The position numbers were made by a program, and so were the translations under genes. Shown here piece by piece: positions 16,986 through 27,098 of a DNA stretch of 64,000 bases; the first letter of the stretch is position 1, and every line of letters begins with the position of its first letter. The notes beneath the pieces were generated by a model. The model was not told the DNA's origin. It searched no databases and saw only the letters and a program-made list of their open reading frames with translations. Origin of the DNA: JAOABC01 sp041287495 (GTDB lineage Bacteria > Aquificota > Aquificia > Aquificales > Hydrogenothermaceae); contig JBEULE010000034.1 in the NCBI GenBank assembly GCA_041287495.1, forward strand, positions 1-64,000, given 5' to 3'.

Positions 16986-19900
16986 TTGGTAGAGAGAGAT
17001 GCCTGCGGTGTAGGATTTATAGCTAATATAAAAGGTATCAAATCAAATAAAACATTAAATCAAGCCCTTGAATCACTTTCAAATCTTGACCATAGAGGTG
17101 CAGTAAGTGCCGATGGAAAAACCGGAGACGGAGCCGGAATATTAACACAGATACCTTATAAATTCTTTATTAAAGAGTTTGAAAAGTTAGGTTATAAGAT
17201 ACCACCGGCAGAAGATTTTGCTGTAGGTGTTTTTTTCTTACCAAAGGGGAAAGAGGAATCTATTAAGAAAGAGATAGAAAACATTATAAACCAAAAATTT
17301 AAATTTATAGGATGGAGAGAAGTTCCGATAAAAGAAGACGAGATAGGAGAGATAGCAAAGAGGACTCAACCAACGATATTTCAAGGATTTATATCAAAAG
17401 AGGGAATAAAATCAGATAACTTTGAAAGAGATCTGTTTATACTAAGAAAAAGATTGGAAAAGTTAGCAGAAAATCCAGATTATAGAGATTTTTATATACC
17501 TTCTCTGTCATCAAAAAATATTGTTTATAAAGGGCTTGTAACTGCACCTAAATTAAGAGATTTTTACTATGACCTTCAAGATGAAAACTATGAAACAGCT
17601 TACGCCATTTTCCATCAGAGATACTCGACAAACACATTTCCAAACTGGAAGCTTGCTCATCCTTTTAGGGTTCTTGCCCACAATGGTGAGATAAATACTA
17701 TTTCAGCAAACAGAAATTGGCTCAAAGCAAAAGAGCAAGATATTAGAGAGGTATGGGGTGATTATGCAGATTACATACTTCCAATAGTAAAAGATTCTGA
17801 TAGTGATTCTGCTTCATTAGATAATGCTGTTGAGTTTTTAATCCATTCAGGTAAAGATATATTTACAGCTATCAATGTTCTTGTTCCAAGAGCTTGGGAA
17901 AACGATGACAGGCTTACACCTCAGGAGAGAGCTTTTTACGAATACTTTGCATGTATATTTGAAAGTTGGGATGGTCCGGCAGCTATTGCATTTACAGATG
18001 GAAGATTTATAGGTGGAAAACTTGACAGAAATGGTTTGAGACCTGCAAGGTATATCCTTACGGAAGATACTCTCTTAATGGCTTCGGAAGTAGGTGTAGT
18101 GGAGTTTGAAGAAGAAGAGATTAAGCTAAAAGGAAGATTGGGACCGGGAGATAAGATAGCTCTTGATTTAGAAACAGGAAAGATTTACTTTTCTGAGGAA
18201 ATAATAGATCATATATCAAAGAATAAAAACTATAAAGATTGGGTTGAGTCAAACATTGTTCCTTTCTATCCATCAAAAGAATACCCAGAAATCAATCCGA
18301 AAGAGTGTTTAAAAGAGCTTATAACTTTTGGATATGATAAAGATGAAATAAATATGGTTGTTAGAGAGATGGCTCTTAAAGGAGTAGAGCCTACTTACTC
18401 TATGGGTAATGATACTCCTATCTCTGTCCTGTCAAGAAGACCAAAGATGCTTGCCTCTTACTTTAAGCAGAGATTTGCTCAAGTCACAAACCCACCTATA
18501 GATCCTATAAGAGAGAAAAAAGTTATGTCTTTAAGGACTTACGTAGGTAAAAAAGAAAACTTTCTTCTTGAAACACCTCAACATGCAGCTCAGATAGTTT
18601 TTGATTCTCCTATAATCTTTGATAATGAAATGGAAGAGATACTAAAAATATACTCAGATAGAGTTCAGATAATACCTACTGTATTTTCTCCTTATGAAAC
18701 TGCCTTAGAACCTACTATTGATGAGATATGTCAGAGAGTTGAGGATGCTGTTGATAATGGTAAAGATATAATAATACTCTCTGACAGGGATATATCTCTC
18801 GAAGGTGCTCCTATCCCTATGGGACTTGTGATAGGTGCCGTTAACACCTATATGTCTAAAAAAGGAAAGAGAAGCAGATTAAGTATAATAGCAGATTCTG
18901 GAGAAGTTAGGGATACCCATAGTATAGCATTTCTCATTGGTTATGGTGCTACCCTTGTTAATCCTTATATGGCTGTTCAGATTATAAGAAATCTAGTTGA
19001 AGAGGATAAGAAGTTTGAAATATCTTTCGAAGAAGCTGTGAAGAACTACAAAAAAGCTGTAAATGAAGGACTTCTTAAAATAATGTCAAAAATGGGAATT
19101 GCTACAATAAAAAGCTATAGAGGTTCCGGACTGTTTGAAGCTCTCGGAATATCTCAAGAGGTTATAGATAGATGTTTTCCAGGAACTATATCTAAACTGG
19201 GAGGAATTGGTTTTAAACAGATAGCTCAGGAAACACTTTTAAGATTTAACAGAGCATTCTCCGGAGAGTTAAAAGATTTACCGGTAGGTGGTGAATACAG
19301 ACATAGAAGAGAAGGTGGAGAATTTCATTCTTGGAATCCAAAAGCCCTTACCTCTCTTCATAGAGCTGTAAGACAGATTAAATTTGATGAGTATAAGGCA
19401 TTTACAGAACTTGCCTATCAGGAAAAACCTGTTGAAGTCAGAGACCTGTTTGAGATTGTTTCAGACAGACCTCCTATTCCTATTGAGGAAGTTGAACCTA
19501 TTGAAAGTATTATGAAGAGATTTGTTGGTGCCGGAATGTCTGTCGGTGCGTTAAGTAGGGAAGCCCATGAAACCATAGCGGAAGCTTTAAACATAATCGG
19601 TGGGAAATCAAACAGTGGAGAAGGAGGAGAAGATCCTGCAAGGTATGGAACTATAAAAAATAGTAAAATAAAACAGGTTGCTTCTGGAAGATTTGGTGTA
19701 ACTCCGGAGTATCTATTATCAGCTGAAGAGATAGAAATAAAGATAGCTCAGGGGGCAAAACCAGGTGAAGGTGGACAGCTTCCCGGTAAAAAAGTAGATG
19801 CCTACATTGCCTTTTTAAGACATGCAAAGCCGGGAGTTACTCTTATATCACCTCCTCCTCACCATGATATATACTCAATAGAAGATTTAGCTCAGCTTAT

Positions 19901-21386
19901 ATACGATTTAAAGATGATAAATCCTAATGCAAAAGTTATAGTTAAACTTGTCTCTGAAAGTGGTATTGGTGTTGTTGCATCCGGAGTTGTAAAAGCTTTT
20001 GCTGATATAATACACATCTCAGGACACGATGGAGGAACAGGAGCATCTCCTCTGTCTTCTATAAAGAATGCCGGAACTGTTTGGGAACTTGGATTATCGG
20101 AAGTCCAACAGGCATTAATAGACAACGATTTAAGGTCAAGAGTAAAGTTAAGGGTAGATGGTGGTATAAAAACTGGAAGAGATATAATAATAGCTGCTTT
20201 ACTTGGAGCAGAAGAGTTTGGATTTGGAACTGCTCTAATGGTTGCAGAAGGTTGTGTAATGGCAAGGCAATGTCACCTTAATACCTGTCCGGTAGGAATA
20301 ACAACACAGGACAAGAGATTAAGAGAAAAATTTCCAGGAACTCCAGACCATATAATAAATTACTTGAAGTTTGTAGCTCAGGAAGTTAGAGAATACTTAG
20401 CAAATATGGGTTATAGGTCCTTAGACGAGATAGTAGGTAAAGTAGAACTACTTAAACCTTCTATACCTTTAGACCATTATAAAGCTAAGTATATTTCTTT
20501 AGATTATATACTAAAACCTTTACCTACAAATAAACCAAGAAAATCTACACAGGATGGCAATCCTATACCTCCTTCAAAACAACCTTATGACCTTCAAATA
20601 CTTCAAGATGTCCTTCCTGCCATAGAAAACGATACAGTTTATTCTGGATTTTACACTTTAAGAAATACATACAGAAGCTTTGGTACAAGAATAGCTCATG
20701 AGATAGTTAAAAGATATGGAAATAAAGGATTGAGAAAAGGTAAGATAGAATTAAATCTTGTAGGAACAGCAGGACAGAGTTTCGGAGCTTTCTGTGTCCA
20801 TGGGTTGAATCTATTCCTTTCTGGACAAGCTAATGACTATGTAGGAAAAGGTATGGCTGGAGGGTTAATTGTTATAAAACCACCTTCAAACTTCAAAGGA
20901 AAAAGTTATGAGAATGTTATAGCAGGAAATACTATACTATACGGAGCTACCGGTGGACATGTTTATATAAGTGGTATTGTAGGGGAGAGATTCGCAGTTA
21001 GAAACAGTGGAGCTGTTACTGTAGTCGAAGGAGTAGGAGATCACGGTTGTGAGTATATGACGGAAGGTGTAGTTGTAGTTCTTGGTAAAATAGGTGTTAA
21101 CTTTGGTGCAGGAATGACAGGAGGTGTAGCATACATTTACAGTCCTTCTCAAGATATAGATAAGTTAATAAACAAATCTTATGTAAAGATAGAACAACTT
21201 GAAGAAGAGGATATGGAACAGATAAGAACCCTTGTATCTAAACATAAAGTTTATACAAACAGTGAGGTTGCCGAAAAAATTCTCTCTGATTTTGAAAATG
21301 AGATTAATAACTTTGTTAAAGTGGTTCCAATAGAAGTTAAAAAACATTCAGATGATACTGATGAAGCAGAGGTTAAGAAAGAATGA
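16986..21386 (+). CDS. gltB: glutamate synthase, large subunit (GltB)
   Basis: A 1466-aa enzyme that transfers the amide of glutamine to 2-oxoglutarate. The start is TTG, with AGAGGTAG as ribosome site; this leaves a six-residue propeptide (MVERDA) before Cys7, the likely N-terminal nucleophile in CGVGF. The class II amidotransferase domain, a central domain, the FMN-binding synthase domain (with GGEDPARYG and the Cys-x5-Cys-x4-Cys 3Fe-4S site in CVMARQCHLNTC) and a C-terminal GXGXG beta-helix domain are present. The length is near the family's typical 1500 aa. The small subunit gltD is not in the window. The next gene overlaps by 4 bases. Confidence 0.95.
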   Translation: MVERDACGVGFIANIKGIKSNKTLNQALESLSNLDHRGAVSADGKTGDGAGILTQIPYKFFIKEFEKLGYKIPPAEDFAVGVFFLPKGKEESIKKEIENIINQKFKFIGWREVPIKEDEIGEIAKRTQPTIFQGFISKEGIKSDNFERDLFILRKRLEKLAENPDYRDFYIPSLSSKNIVYKGLVTAPKLRDFYYDLQDENYETAYAIFHQRYSTNTFPNWKLAHPFRVLAHNGEINTISANRNWLKAKEQDIREVWGDYADYILPIVKDSDSDSASLDNAVEFLIHSGKDIFTAINVLVPRAWENDDRLTPQERAFYEYFACIFESWDGPAAIAFTDGRFIGGKLDRNGLRPARYILTEDTLLMASEVGVVEFEEEEIKLKGRLGPGDKIALDLETGKIYFSEEIIDHISKNKNYKDWVESNIVPFYPSKEYPEINPKECLKELITFGYDKDEINMVVREMALKGVEPTYSMGNDTPISVLSRRPKMLASYFKQRFAQVTNPPIDPIREKKVMSLRTYVGKKENFLLETPQHAAQIVFDSPIIFDNEMEEILKIYSDRVQIIPTVFSPYETALEPTIDEICQRVEDAVDNGKDIIILSDRDISLEGAPIPMGLVIGAVNTYMSKKGKRSRLSIIADSGEVRDTHSIAFLIGYGATLVNPYMAVQIIRNLVEEDKKFEISFEEAVKNYKKAVNEGLLKIMSKMGIATIKSYRGSGLFEALGISQEVIDRCFPGTISKLGGIGFKQIAQETLLRFNRAFSGELKDLPVGGEYRHRREGGEFHSWNPKALTSLHRAVRQIKFDEYKAFTELAYQEKPVEVRDLFEIVSDRPPIPIEEVEPIESIMKRFVGAGMSVGALSREAHETIAEALNIIGGKSNSGEGGEDPARYGTIKNSKIKQVASGRFGVTPEYLLSAEEIEIKIAQGAKPGEGGQLPGKKVDAYIAFLRHAKPGVTLISPPPHHDIYSIEDLAQLIYDLKMINPNAKVIVKLVSESGIGVVASGVVKAFADIIHISGHDGGTGASPLSSIKNAGTVWELGLSEVQQALIDNDLRSRVKLRVDGGIKTGRDIIIAALLGAEEFGFGTALMVAEGCVMARQCHLNTCPVGITTQDKRLREKFPGTPDHIINYLKFVAQEVREYLANMGYRSLDEIVGKVELLKPSIPLDHYKAKYISLDYILKPLPTNKPRKSTQDGNPIPPSKQPYDLQILQDVLPAIENDTVYSGFYTLRNTYRSFGTRIAHEIVKRYGNKGLRKGKIELNLVGTAGQSFGAFCVHGLNLFLSGQANDYVGKGMAGGLIVIKPPSNFKGKSYENVIAGNTILYGATGGHVYISGIVGERFAVRNSGAVTVVEGVGDHGCEYMTEGVVVVLGKIGVNFGAGMTGGVAYIYSPSQDIDKLINKSYVKIEQLEEEDMEQIRTLVSKHKVYTNSEVAEKILSDFENEINNFVKVVPIEVKKHSDDTDEAEVKKE

Positions 21387-21928
21387 AAAGTATTAAAAAT
21401 TTTTACAGTTTAAAAGTTTTAGTTTTAGTGTTAGCCGTTTTACTTTTATCCTGTAAAGAAGAAAATAAAGCCAGTCTACCTAAAAATCTGAAGGAAGCAA
21501 CGGTTGTAAGAATTATTGACGGTGATACTATTGTGGTAAATATTGATGGAATGGAAGAAAAGGTAAGACTTATAGGGATTGATACCCCAGAAAGTAGAGT
21601 AAATAAGAGAGCAACAATTCAAGAAAAAGAACTAAATAAGGATGTGGAAGCTATAGTAGATTTAGGAAAACAAGCTAAAGAATTTACAAGCTCTCTTGTA
21701 AAGCCCGGTATGAAAGTCTATTTAGAGTTTGATGTTCAGCCAAGAGACAAATACGGTAGATTACTTGCTTATGTGTATCTGCCAGATGGTAGAATGTTAA
21801 ATAAAGAGATTATCTGTAACGGATATGCAATGCCTCTTACAATACCTCCTAATGTAAAGTATGAGAAAGATTTTAGAGAATGTTTCCAAAAAGCAAGAGA
21901 AGAGAAGAAAGGTCTATGGAATGAGTAA
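21383..21928 (+). CDS. staphylococcal-nuclease-like (SNase) lipoprotein
   Basis: A 181-aa protein. LLLSC near residue 24 is a lipobox, so it should be an exported lipoprotein. The nuclease domain follows: RIIDGDTIVV, RLIGIDTPES and PRDKYGRLLAYVYL contain the acidic and arginine residues of micrococcal nucleases. It should cut DNA or RNA outside the cytoplasm, dependent on calcium. It overlaps gltB by 4 bases and lepB by 8, so it is embedded in a coupled transcription unit with no obvious functional link. Confidence 0.85.
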   Translation: MKSIKNFYSLKVLVLVLAVLLLSCKEENKASLPKNLKEATVVRIIDGDTIVVNIDGMEEKVRLIGIDTPESRVNKRATIQEKELNKDVEAIVDLGKQAKEFTSSLVKPGMKVYLEFDVQPRDKYGRLLAYVYLPDGRMLNKEIICNGYAMPLTIPPNVKYEKDFRECFQKAREEKKGLWNE

Positions 21929-22613
21929 AAAAGAGGTTAAACATATAGTAGAAACTCTTATATTTATTTTTGTTGTTGTATCTTTGGTTAGAGTTTTTTT
22001 AGTTCAAGCTTTCAATATTCCTTCCGGGTCTATGAAACCAACTCTTTTGGTAGGTGATTTTATACTCGTAGATAAACTTGTTTACGGAAACTGGGATATA
22101 GGAATACCTTTTACAAACATAACTTTTTACCATAAAAATAACAGATTAGCTCAGATAGACAGAGGAGATGTTATAGTTTTTAAATATCCAGAAGACCCAA
22201 GTATAGATTTTATTAAAAGGGTAATAGCTATTCCCGGAGATGTAGTAGAAGTGAAGAACGATATAGTGTATATAAACGGAAAAGCTCTCGATAGAAAACC
22301 TGCAGGCTACTATGAGGAAGAAAATGAAAAGGTAAAGATGTATATAGAAACTAACACAAGGAGAGATGGTAGTAAATACTCTTATACTATTATGGAGATT
22401 GAAGATGGTATTGGTGCAGACTTTGGTCCTGTTGAAGTACCTCCAAACAGTTACTTTGTTATGGGGGATAATAGAGATAACTCAAAGGATAGTAGATTCT
22501 GGGGCTTTGTTCCTGATGATTATGTTATAGGACAGGCTTTTGTTATCTACTTTTCCATAGATACAAAAAAACCATCTATAAGACTTTCCAGATTAGGTAA
22601 AGTTATTCAGTGA
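21921..22613 (+). CDS. lepB: signal peptidase I (LepB)
   Basis: A 230-aa inner-membrane serine peptidase that removes signal peptides from exported proteins. A membrane helix at about 9-30 precedes IPSGSMKPTL (catalytic Ser) and FIKRVIAIPGD (catalytic Lys). GDNRDNSKDSR is the conserved C-terminal box. I chose the ATG at 21921, which overlaps the nuclease stop by 8 bases; the longer reading frame begins inside the nuclease gene and adds residues with no family support. Confidence 0.93.
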   Translation: MSKKEVKHIVETLIFIFVVVSLVRVFLVQAFNIPSGSMKPTLLVGDFILVDKLVYGNWDIGIPFTNITFYHKNNRLAQIDRGDVIVFKYPEDPSIDFIKRVIAIPGDVVEVKNDIVYINGKALDRKPAGYYEEENEKVKMYIETNTRRDGSKYSYTIMEIEDGIGADFGPVEVPPNSYFVMGDNRDNSKDSRFWGFVPDDYVIGQAFVIYFSIDTKKPSIRLSRLGKVIQ

Positions 22614-22668
22614 TTGCTTTTTCTTTAACTCTTTATTAGATTTAAATTAAAAAGTTAAGAGGAGTGCT

Positions 22669-23940
22669 ATGGTACTGATAAAAAATGGGTATGTTATCGA
22701 TCCTGAAAGTAATACGGAAGGTAAGTTTGATATCTTAATTGAAAATGGTGTTATAACAAAAGTTGAGAAAGATATACAGCCTTTTGCCGGTTGTGAAGTT
22801 ATTGATGCTACTGAAAAGATTGTTTCGCCTTCGTTTGTAGATATCCATGTCCATTTTAGAGACCCTGGACAAACTTATAAAGAGGATATATATACTGGAA
22901 GTTTAGCTGCTGTAGCCGGAGGTTATACAACCGTCGTATGTATGCCTAATACTCTTCCTGCCTTAGATGAGACATCTCTCATAAGATATGTTATAGAAAA
23001 AGGTAAAGAGGTTGGACTTTGTAGAGTTCTTCCGGCTGCTGCTATAACAAAGGGAAGAAAGGGAATGCAACTCACAGAGATGGCTCTACTTAAAGATGCA
23101 GGAGCTGTTTATTTTACAGATGACGGTGCTCCGGTTATGGATTCGTTTGTTATGAGAAAAGCTATGGAGTATGCCGGTTCTATAGGGTCCTTTGTTGCAG
23201 ATCACTGTGAAGATCTAAATCTTTCCCAAAGTGGCGTAGCTCATGAGGGAGAAATAGCCGCTGCCCTTGGACTTCCTCCATTACCTCCGGAAGCAGAGGA
23301 TACTATGGTAGCAAGGGATTGTATCTTATCAATCCAAACTGGGATGCCGGTTCATATTTGCCATATATCCTCAAAGTTATCTATTGAGATAGTAGCATGG
23401 GCAAAGGCTATGGGTGCAAAAGTTACAACAGAAGTTACTCCTCACCATCTATATTTAACAGATGAGGAACTTTTAGATTTTTCCTGTAATGCAAAAGTTT
23501 CACCTCCACTTAGAACCCATGAAGATATTGAAGCAACAAGATGGGCTTTATCTTCCGGAATTATAGACTGTGTAGCAACAGACCATGCACCACATGCTCA
23601 CCATGAAAAGATGATGGATCTTCATATATGTCCCCCAGGGATGATAGGATTACAGTTTGCTTTACCTATTCTTTTGGAGCTTGTTAAAAAAGATTACTTA
23701 GATTTAAGAAGAATGGTAGAGGTTATGTCAACAAATCCGGCAAAAATCATAGGAATAAAGCCACCTCGTATAAAGGTGGGAGAGTTAGCAGAGTTTACAG
23801 TGTTTGATCCATTTGAAAGCTGGGAAGTAAACGAAGAGACAATACTTTCAAAAAGTAAAAACACACCTCTTTTTGGCAGAAAGTTAACAGGAAAGGTAAA
23901 ATATACATTTTACAACGGTAAGATAGTTTATAAGGATTAA
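22669..23940 (+). CDS. pyrC: dihydroorotase (PyrC)
   Basis: A 423-aa class I (multifunctional-type) dihydroorotase for pyrimidine synthesis. DIHVHFRDPGQTYKED at about 58-73 has the HxH metal ligands; VTTEVTPHHLYLTD and DHAPHAHHEK are the other ligand and catalytic motifs. GAGGAG upstream is the ribosome site. It lies 55 bases after lepB. Its stop codon at 23938-23940 directly touches a possible small reading frame. Confidence 0.94.
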   Translation: MVLIKNGYVIDPESNTEGKFDILIENGVITKVEKDIQPFAGCEVIDATEKIVSPSFVDIHVHFRDPGQTYKEDIYTGSLAAVAGGYTTVVCMPNTLPALDETSLIRYVIEKGKEVGLCRVLPAAAITKGRKGMQLTEMALLKDAGAVYFTDDGAPVMDSFVMRKAMEYAGSIGSFVADHCEDLNLSQSGVAHEGEIAAALGLPPLPPEAEDTMVARDCILSIQTGMPVHICHISSKLSIEIVAWAKAMGAKVTTEVTPHHLYLTDEELLDFSCNAKVSPPLRTHEDIEATRWALSSGIIDCVATDHAPHAHHEKMMDLHICPPGMIGLQFALPILLELVKKDYLDLRRMVEVMSTNPAKIIGIKPPRIKVGELAEFTVFDPFESWEVNEETILSKSKNTPLFGRKLTGKVKYTFYNGKIVYKD

Positions 23941-24036
23941 ATGAAATACGATATGTGCTTAAAAAAAATAGATAGAGTAGTTTTCCTAGCTAAATCTATA
24001 GAAGAGATAAATAAAACTTTAAAGGAGATTAAATGA
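23941..24036 (+). CDS. possible 31-codon small ORF between pyrC and typA
   Basis: The ATG at 23941 immediately follows the pyrC stop, and the frame ends at a TGA that overlaps the typA ATG (ATGA, 24033-24036). Upstream AAGGATTAA could serve as a weak ribosome site. The product would be lysine-rich and helical, starting MKYDMCLKKI and ending INKTLKEIK. Exact abutment on both sides is typical of translational coupling, but an ORF this short can arise by chance and no family is recognised. Confidence 0.35.
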   Translation: MKYDMCLKKIDRVVFLAKSIEEINKTLKEIK

Positions 24037-25868
24037 GTTTAGTTGGAGAAGTAAAACAGAGAGAGCACCTCTTTTATAGAGAAGATATCAGGAATATTGC
24101 AATTATTGCACACGTTGACCACGGGAAAACTACCTTAGTTGATGGAATGTTAAAGCAGAGTGGTGTATTCAGGGATAATCAGGAAGTTGTAGAGAGAATT
24201 ATGGATAGTATAGACCTTGAGAGAGAACGTGGTATAACTATAATGGCAAAAAATACGGCAATAAGATATAAAAATTACAAAATAAACATCGTTGATACTC
24301 CGGGACACGCAGATTTTGGTGGAGAAGTAGAGAGAACTTTAAAGATGGTAGATGGTGTTATCCTTCTTGTAGATGCTGCAGAAGGACCTCTTCCTCAGAC
24401 AAGGTTTGTGTTAAAGAAAGCATTGGAAGCTAATCTTGTGCCGATAGTAGTTGTAAATAAAATTGATAGACCGGATGCAAGAGTGCAGGAAGTTATAAAT
24501 GAAATCTATGATCTATTTATAGACCTTGATGCTACAGAAGACCAGCTTGAATTTCCTATTCTCTATACAATAGCAAAAGATGGAATAGCTAAGAAATCAT
24601 TAGATGATAAATCAAATACTTTACAACCTCTATTTGAGAAAATAATTGAGTATATACCAGCTCCAACCTATGATGAAAATATGCCATTTCAATTTTTAAT
24701 AACATCTCTTGATTATGATAACTTTGTTGGAAGGCTTGTAATAGGAAGAATATTTAATGGCTCTGTTAAGCAAAATCAACAGGTAAGTGTAGTAAAGAAA
24801 GATGGCACTATTGTTAAAGGAACTGTTAGGGTGATATATACATACGAGGGTTTAAATAGGGTGGAAGTCAAAGAAGCTAAAGCCGGAGATATAATAGCAA
24901 TAGCAGGAATAGATGATATAACTATAGGAGATACAATATCAGATATAGATAATCCGGTAGCTTTACCTCCAATTACTGTGGAAGAACCAACTATATCTGT
25001 TATTTTCTCTGTAAATGACTCTCCATTTGCCGGAAGAAGTGGAAAATATCTAACCTCAAGACATTTAAGAGACAGACTTTATAAAGAGATATTAACAAAT
25101 GTAGCTCTTAAAGTACAAGATACCGACAATCCGGACTCTTTCTTAGTTATGGGTAGAGGCGAACTTCAGATAGCAATACTTGCCGAAATGATGAGAAGGG
25201 AAGGGTATGAATTTGGTGTTTCAAAACCAGAAGTAATAGTAAAGGAGATTAACGGTAAGAAGTATGAGCCTGTAGAGAGAGTCCTCATAGATGTTCCGGA
25301 GGAGTTTGTCGGAGTAGTTACCCAAAAACTTGGGAGTAGAAGAGGAAGAATGATTAATATGATAAATCACGGATTTGGTAGAGTGAGACTTGAATTTATA
25401 GTCCCATCAAGAGGTCTTATAGGTTATAGGTCTGAATTTAAAACTGATACGAGAGGAGAAGGTCTATTAAATACAATTTTTGAAGGATGGGAAGAGTGGC
25501 AAGGTGAGATTAAAACAAGATTAAACGGTGCTTTAATTGCCGATAGGAAAGGAGTTGCAACACCGTATGCAATCTTTGGTCTTCAAGACAGAGGAGTTTT
25601 CTTTATTGACCCAGGAATAGAAGTGTATGAAGGAATGATAGTAGGAGAACATTCAAGGGAAAATGATTTAAATGTAAATGTTACAAGGGAGAAGAAATTA
25701 ACCAATATGAGAGCCTCTGGAAGTGATGAAAATGTTAAGATAATTCCAGCAAGAAAGATAGATTTTGAGAAAGCTTTAGAGTGGATAAAAGATGATGAAC
25801 TTATAGAGGTCACTCCGGATAGTATAAGAATAAGGAAGAAAATATTGGAAGCAAATAAAAGAAGTTAA
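24033..25868 (+). CDS. typA: translational GTPase TypA/BipA
   Basis: A 611-aa ribosome-associated GTPase. IAHVDHGKTT is the P loop, DTPGHADFG is switch II and NKID follows. Domains resembling EF-G II, III and V come next, and SRGLIGYRSEF and TRGEGL are diagnostic for TypA. It acts in ribosome assembly and stress response. Its stop overlaps the last 4 bases of the convergent sigma-54 regulator. Confidence 0.95.
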   Translation: MSLVGEVKQREHLFYREDIRNIAIIAHVDHGKTTLVDGMLKQSGVFRDNQEVVERIMDSIDLERERGITIMAKNTAIRYKNYKINIVDTPGHADFGGEVERTLKMVDGVILLVDAAEGPLPQTRFVLKKALEANLVPIVVVNKIDRPDARVQEVINEIYDLFIDLDATEDQLEFPILYTIAKDGIAKKSLDDKSNTLQPLFEKIIEYIPAPTYDENMPFQFLITSLDYDNFVGRLVIGRIFNGSVKQNQQVSVVKKDGTIVKGTVRVIYTYEGLNRVEVKEAKAGDIIAIAGIDDITIGDTISDIDNPVALPPITVEEPTISVIFSVNDSPFAGRSGKYLTSRHLRDRLYKEILTNVALKVQDTDNPDSFLVMGRGELQIAILAEMMRREGYEFGVSKPEVIVKEINGKKYEPVERVLIDVPEEFVGVVTQKLGSRRGRMINMINHGFGRVRLEFIVPSRGLIGYRSEFKTDTRGEGLLNTIFEGWEEWQGEIKTRLNGALIADRKGVATPYAIFGLQDRGVFFIDPGIEVYEGMIVGEHSRENDLNVNVTREKKLTNMRASGSDENVKIIPARKIDFEKALEWIKDDELIEVTPDSIRIRKKILEANKRS

Positions 25869-27088
25869 ATCTCTATCTTATATTCTCTAATTTTACGCCA
25901 AAGGGTTACTTGACTTATACCAAGTAGCTTTGCGGCTTCTTTTTTATTTCCTCTTGTTTTTTTTAGAGCTTCAACTATTCTTTTTTCCTCACTAAATAAA
26001 ACCTCATCGTTAACTTTTACAACTTCAGATTCTATATCAAAAGAAATAATCTCATCATAGAGATCTTTAAGTTCGATTATACTTTTGGAGCCTGTTAATA
26101 TACTTACAGACTCTAAAAAGGCTATAAGTTCTCTGACATTTCCAAACCAATCTTTTGAAACTATAAACTCCATAGCCTCGGGAGTTATTCTCTTGTTTTT
26201 TTTATGTAAAAAGCTATTTACAATAAGGGGAATATCTTCTTTCCTCTCTCTCAGAGGTGGTATATTAATTTTTATTACTGCAAGTCTATAGTAGAGGTCA
26301 CTTCTAAATCCACCCTTTCTTATCTCTTCTAACAAATCTTTGTTAGTAGCTGAAATTATTCTTACATCAACTCTCTTAGGTTTGTTTGCACCTAATCTCT
26401 CAAACTCTTTTGTATCAACAAAAACTAGAAGTTTTGCCTGTGAAGTTAAAGATAAATCACCGACCTCATCTAAAAACAGTGTTCCTCCGTCAGCAACTTC
26501 TACTTTCCCTGGTTTTGAGTTCAAAGCTCCTGTAAAGGCACCTTTCTCATAGCCAAAAAATTCAGACTCAAAAAGTGTTTCCGGAATAGCAGAACAGTTA
26601 ACAGAAACAAAATTATGTCTCATCCTGTTACTGTTATAATGTATCCATCTTGCAAGCTTTGATTTTCCAGTTCCTGTCTCTCCTGTTATTAAAACTGATA
26701 TATCAGATTGAGCTACTAATGAAGCTCTTTCAAATACTTTCTTCATCTTTATGCTTTGAGTGTTAAATGTAAAGTCATCTTCCTGTAATGTTTGAGAAGA
26801 GGTATTTAAAATCTGTAAGATATAACCTTTAAAATCACCGTTTATATCAAAAAGTTTTTGAGATACTATTTGCTGTTTGAATGTTAATCCATTTTTAGAT
26901 TTTATAAAAATTGAGAAATTTTGACTGTTTATCAAATTTTTTATACTTTTATCAAATATTACTGATATATCCTCTTCTATAACTTCAGAATGTTTGTATC
27001 CTAAATTTTCTAATAAAAATTCGCTTATCCTCTTTATTTTAAAATCTCTGTCTATTATGACTATAGAAAGTTCATCTATAAAGTTCAT
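25865..27088 (-). CDS. sigma-54-dependent transcriptional activator with PAS domain
   Basis: A 407-aa NtrC-family protein. Residues about 1-105 resemble a PAS sensor domain, with no receiver Asp cluster. The AAA+ domain has ITGETGTGKS (Walker A), GAFTGA (sigma-54 contact) and GTLFLDEVGDL (Walker B). The C-terminal Fis-type helix-turn-helix contains GNKKEAAKLLGISQVTLWRKI. It should bind upstream of a sigma-54 promoter and drive open-complex formation in response to a ligand or redox signal. No matching -24/-12 promoter is evident near it, and its target is unknown. Confidence 0.88.
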   Translation of the reverse strand: MNFIDELSIVIIDRDFKIKRISEFLLENLGYKHSEVIEEDISVIFDKSIKNLINSQNFSIFIKSKNGLTFKQQIVSQKLFDINGDFKGYILQILNTSSQTLQEDDFTFNTQSIKMKKVFERASLVAQSDISVLITGETGTGKSKLARWIHYNSNRMRHNFVSVNCSAIPETLFESEFFGYEKGAFTGALNSKPGKVEVADGGTLFLDEVGDLSLTSQAKLLVFVDTKEFERLGANKPKRVDVRIISATNKDLLEEIRKGGFRSDLYYRLAVIKINIPPLRERKEDIPLIVNSFLHKKNKRITPEAMEFIVSKDWFGNVRELIAFLESVSILTGSKSIIELKDLYDEIISFDIESEVVKVNDEVLFSEEKRIVEALKKTRGNKKEAAKLLGISQVTLWRKIREYKIEI

Positions 27089-27098
27089 GTATGTTTTC

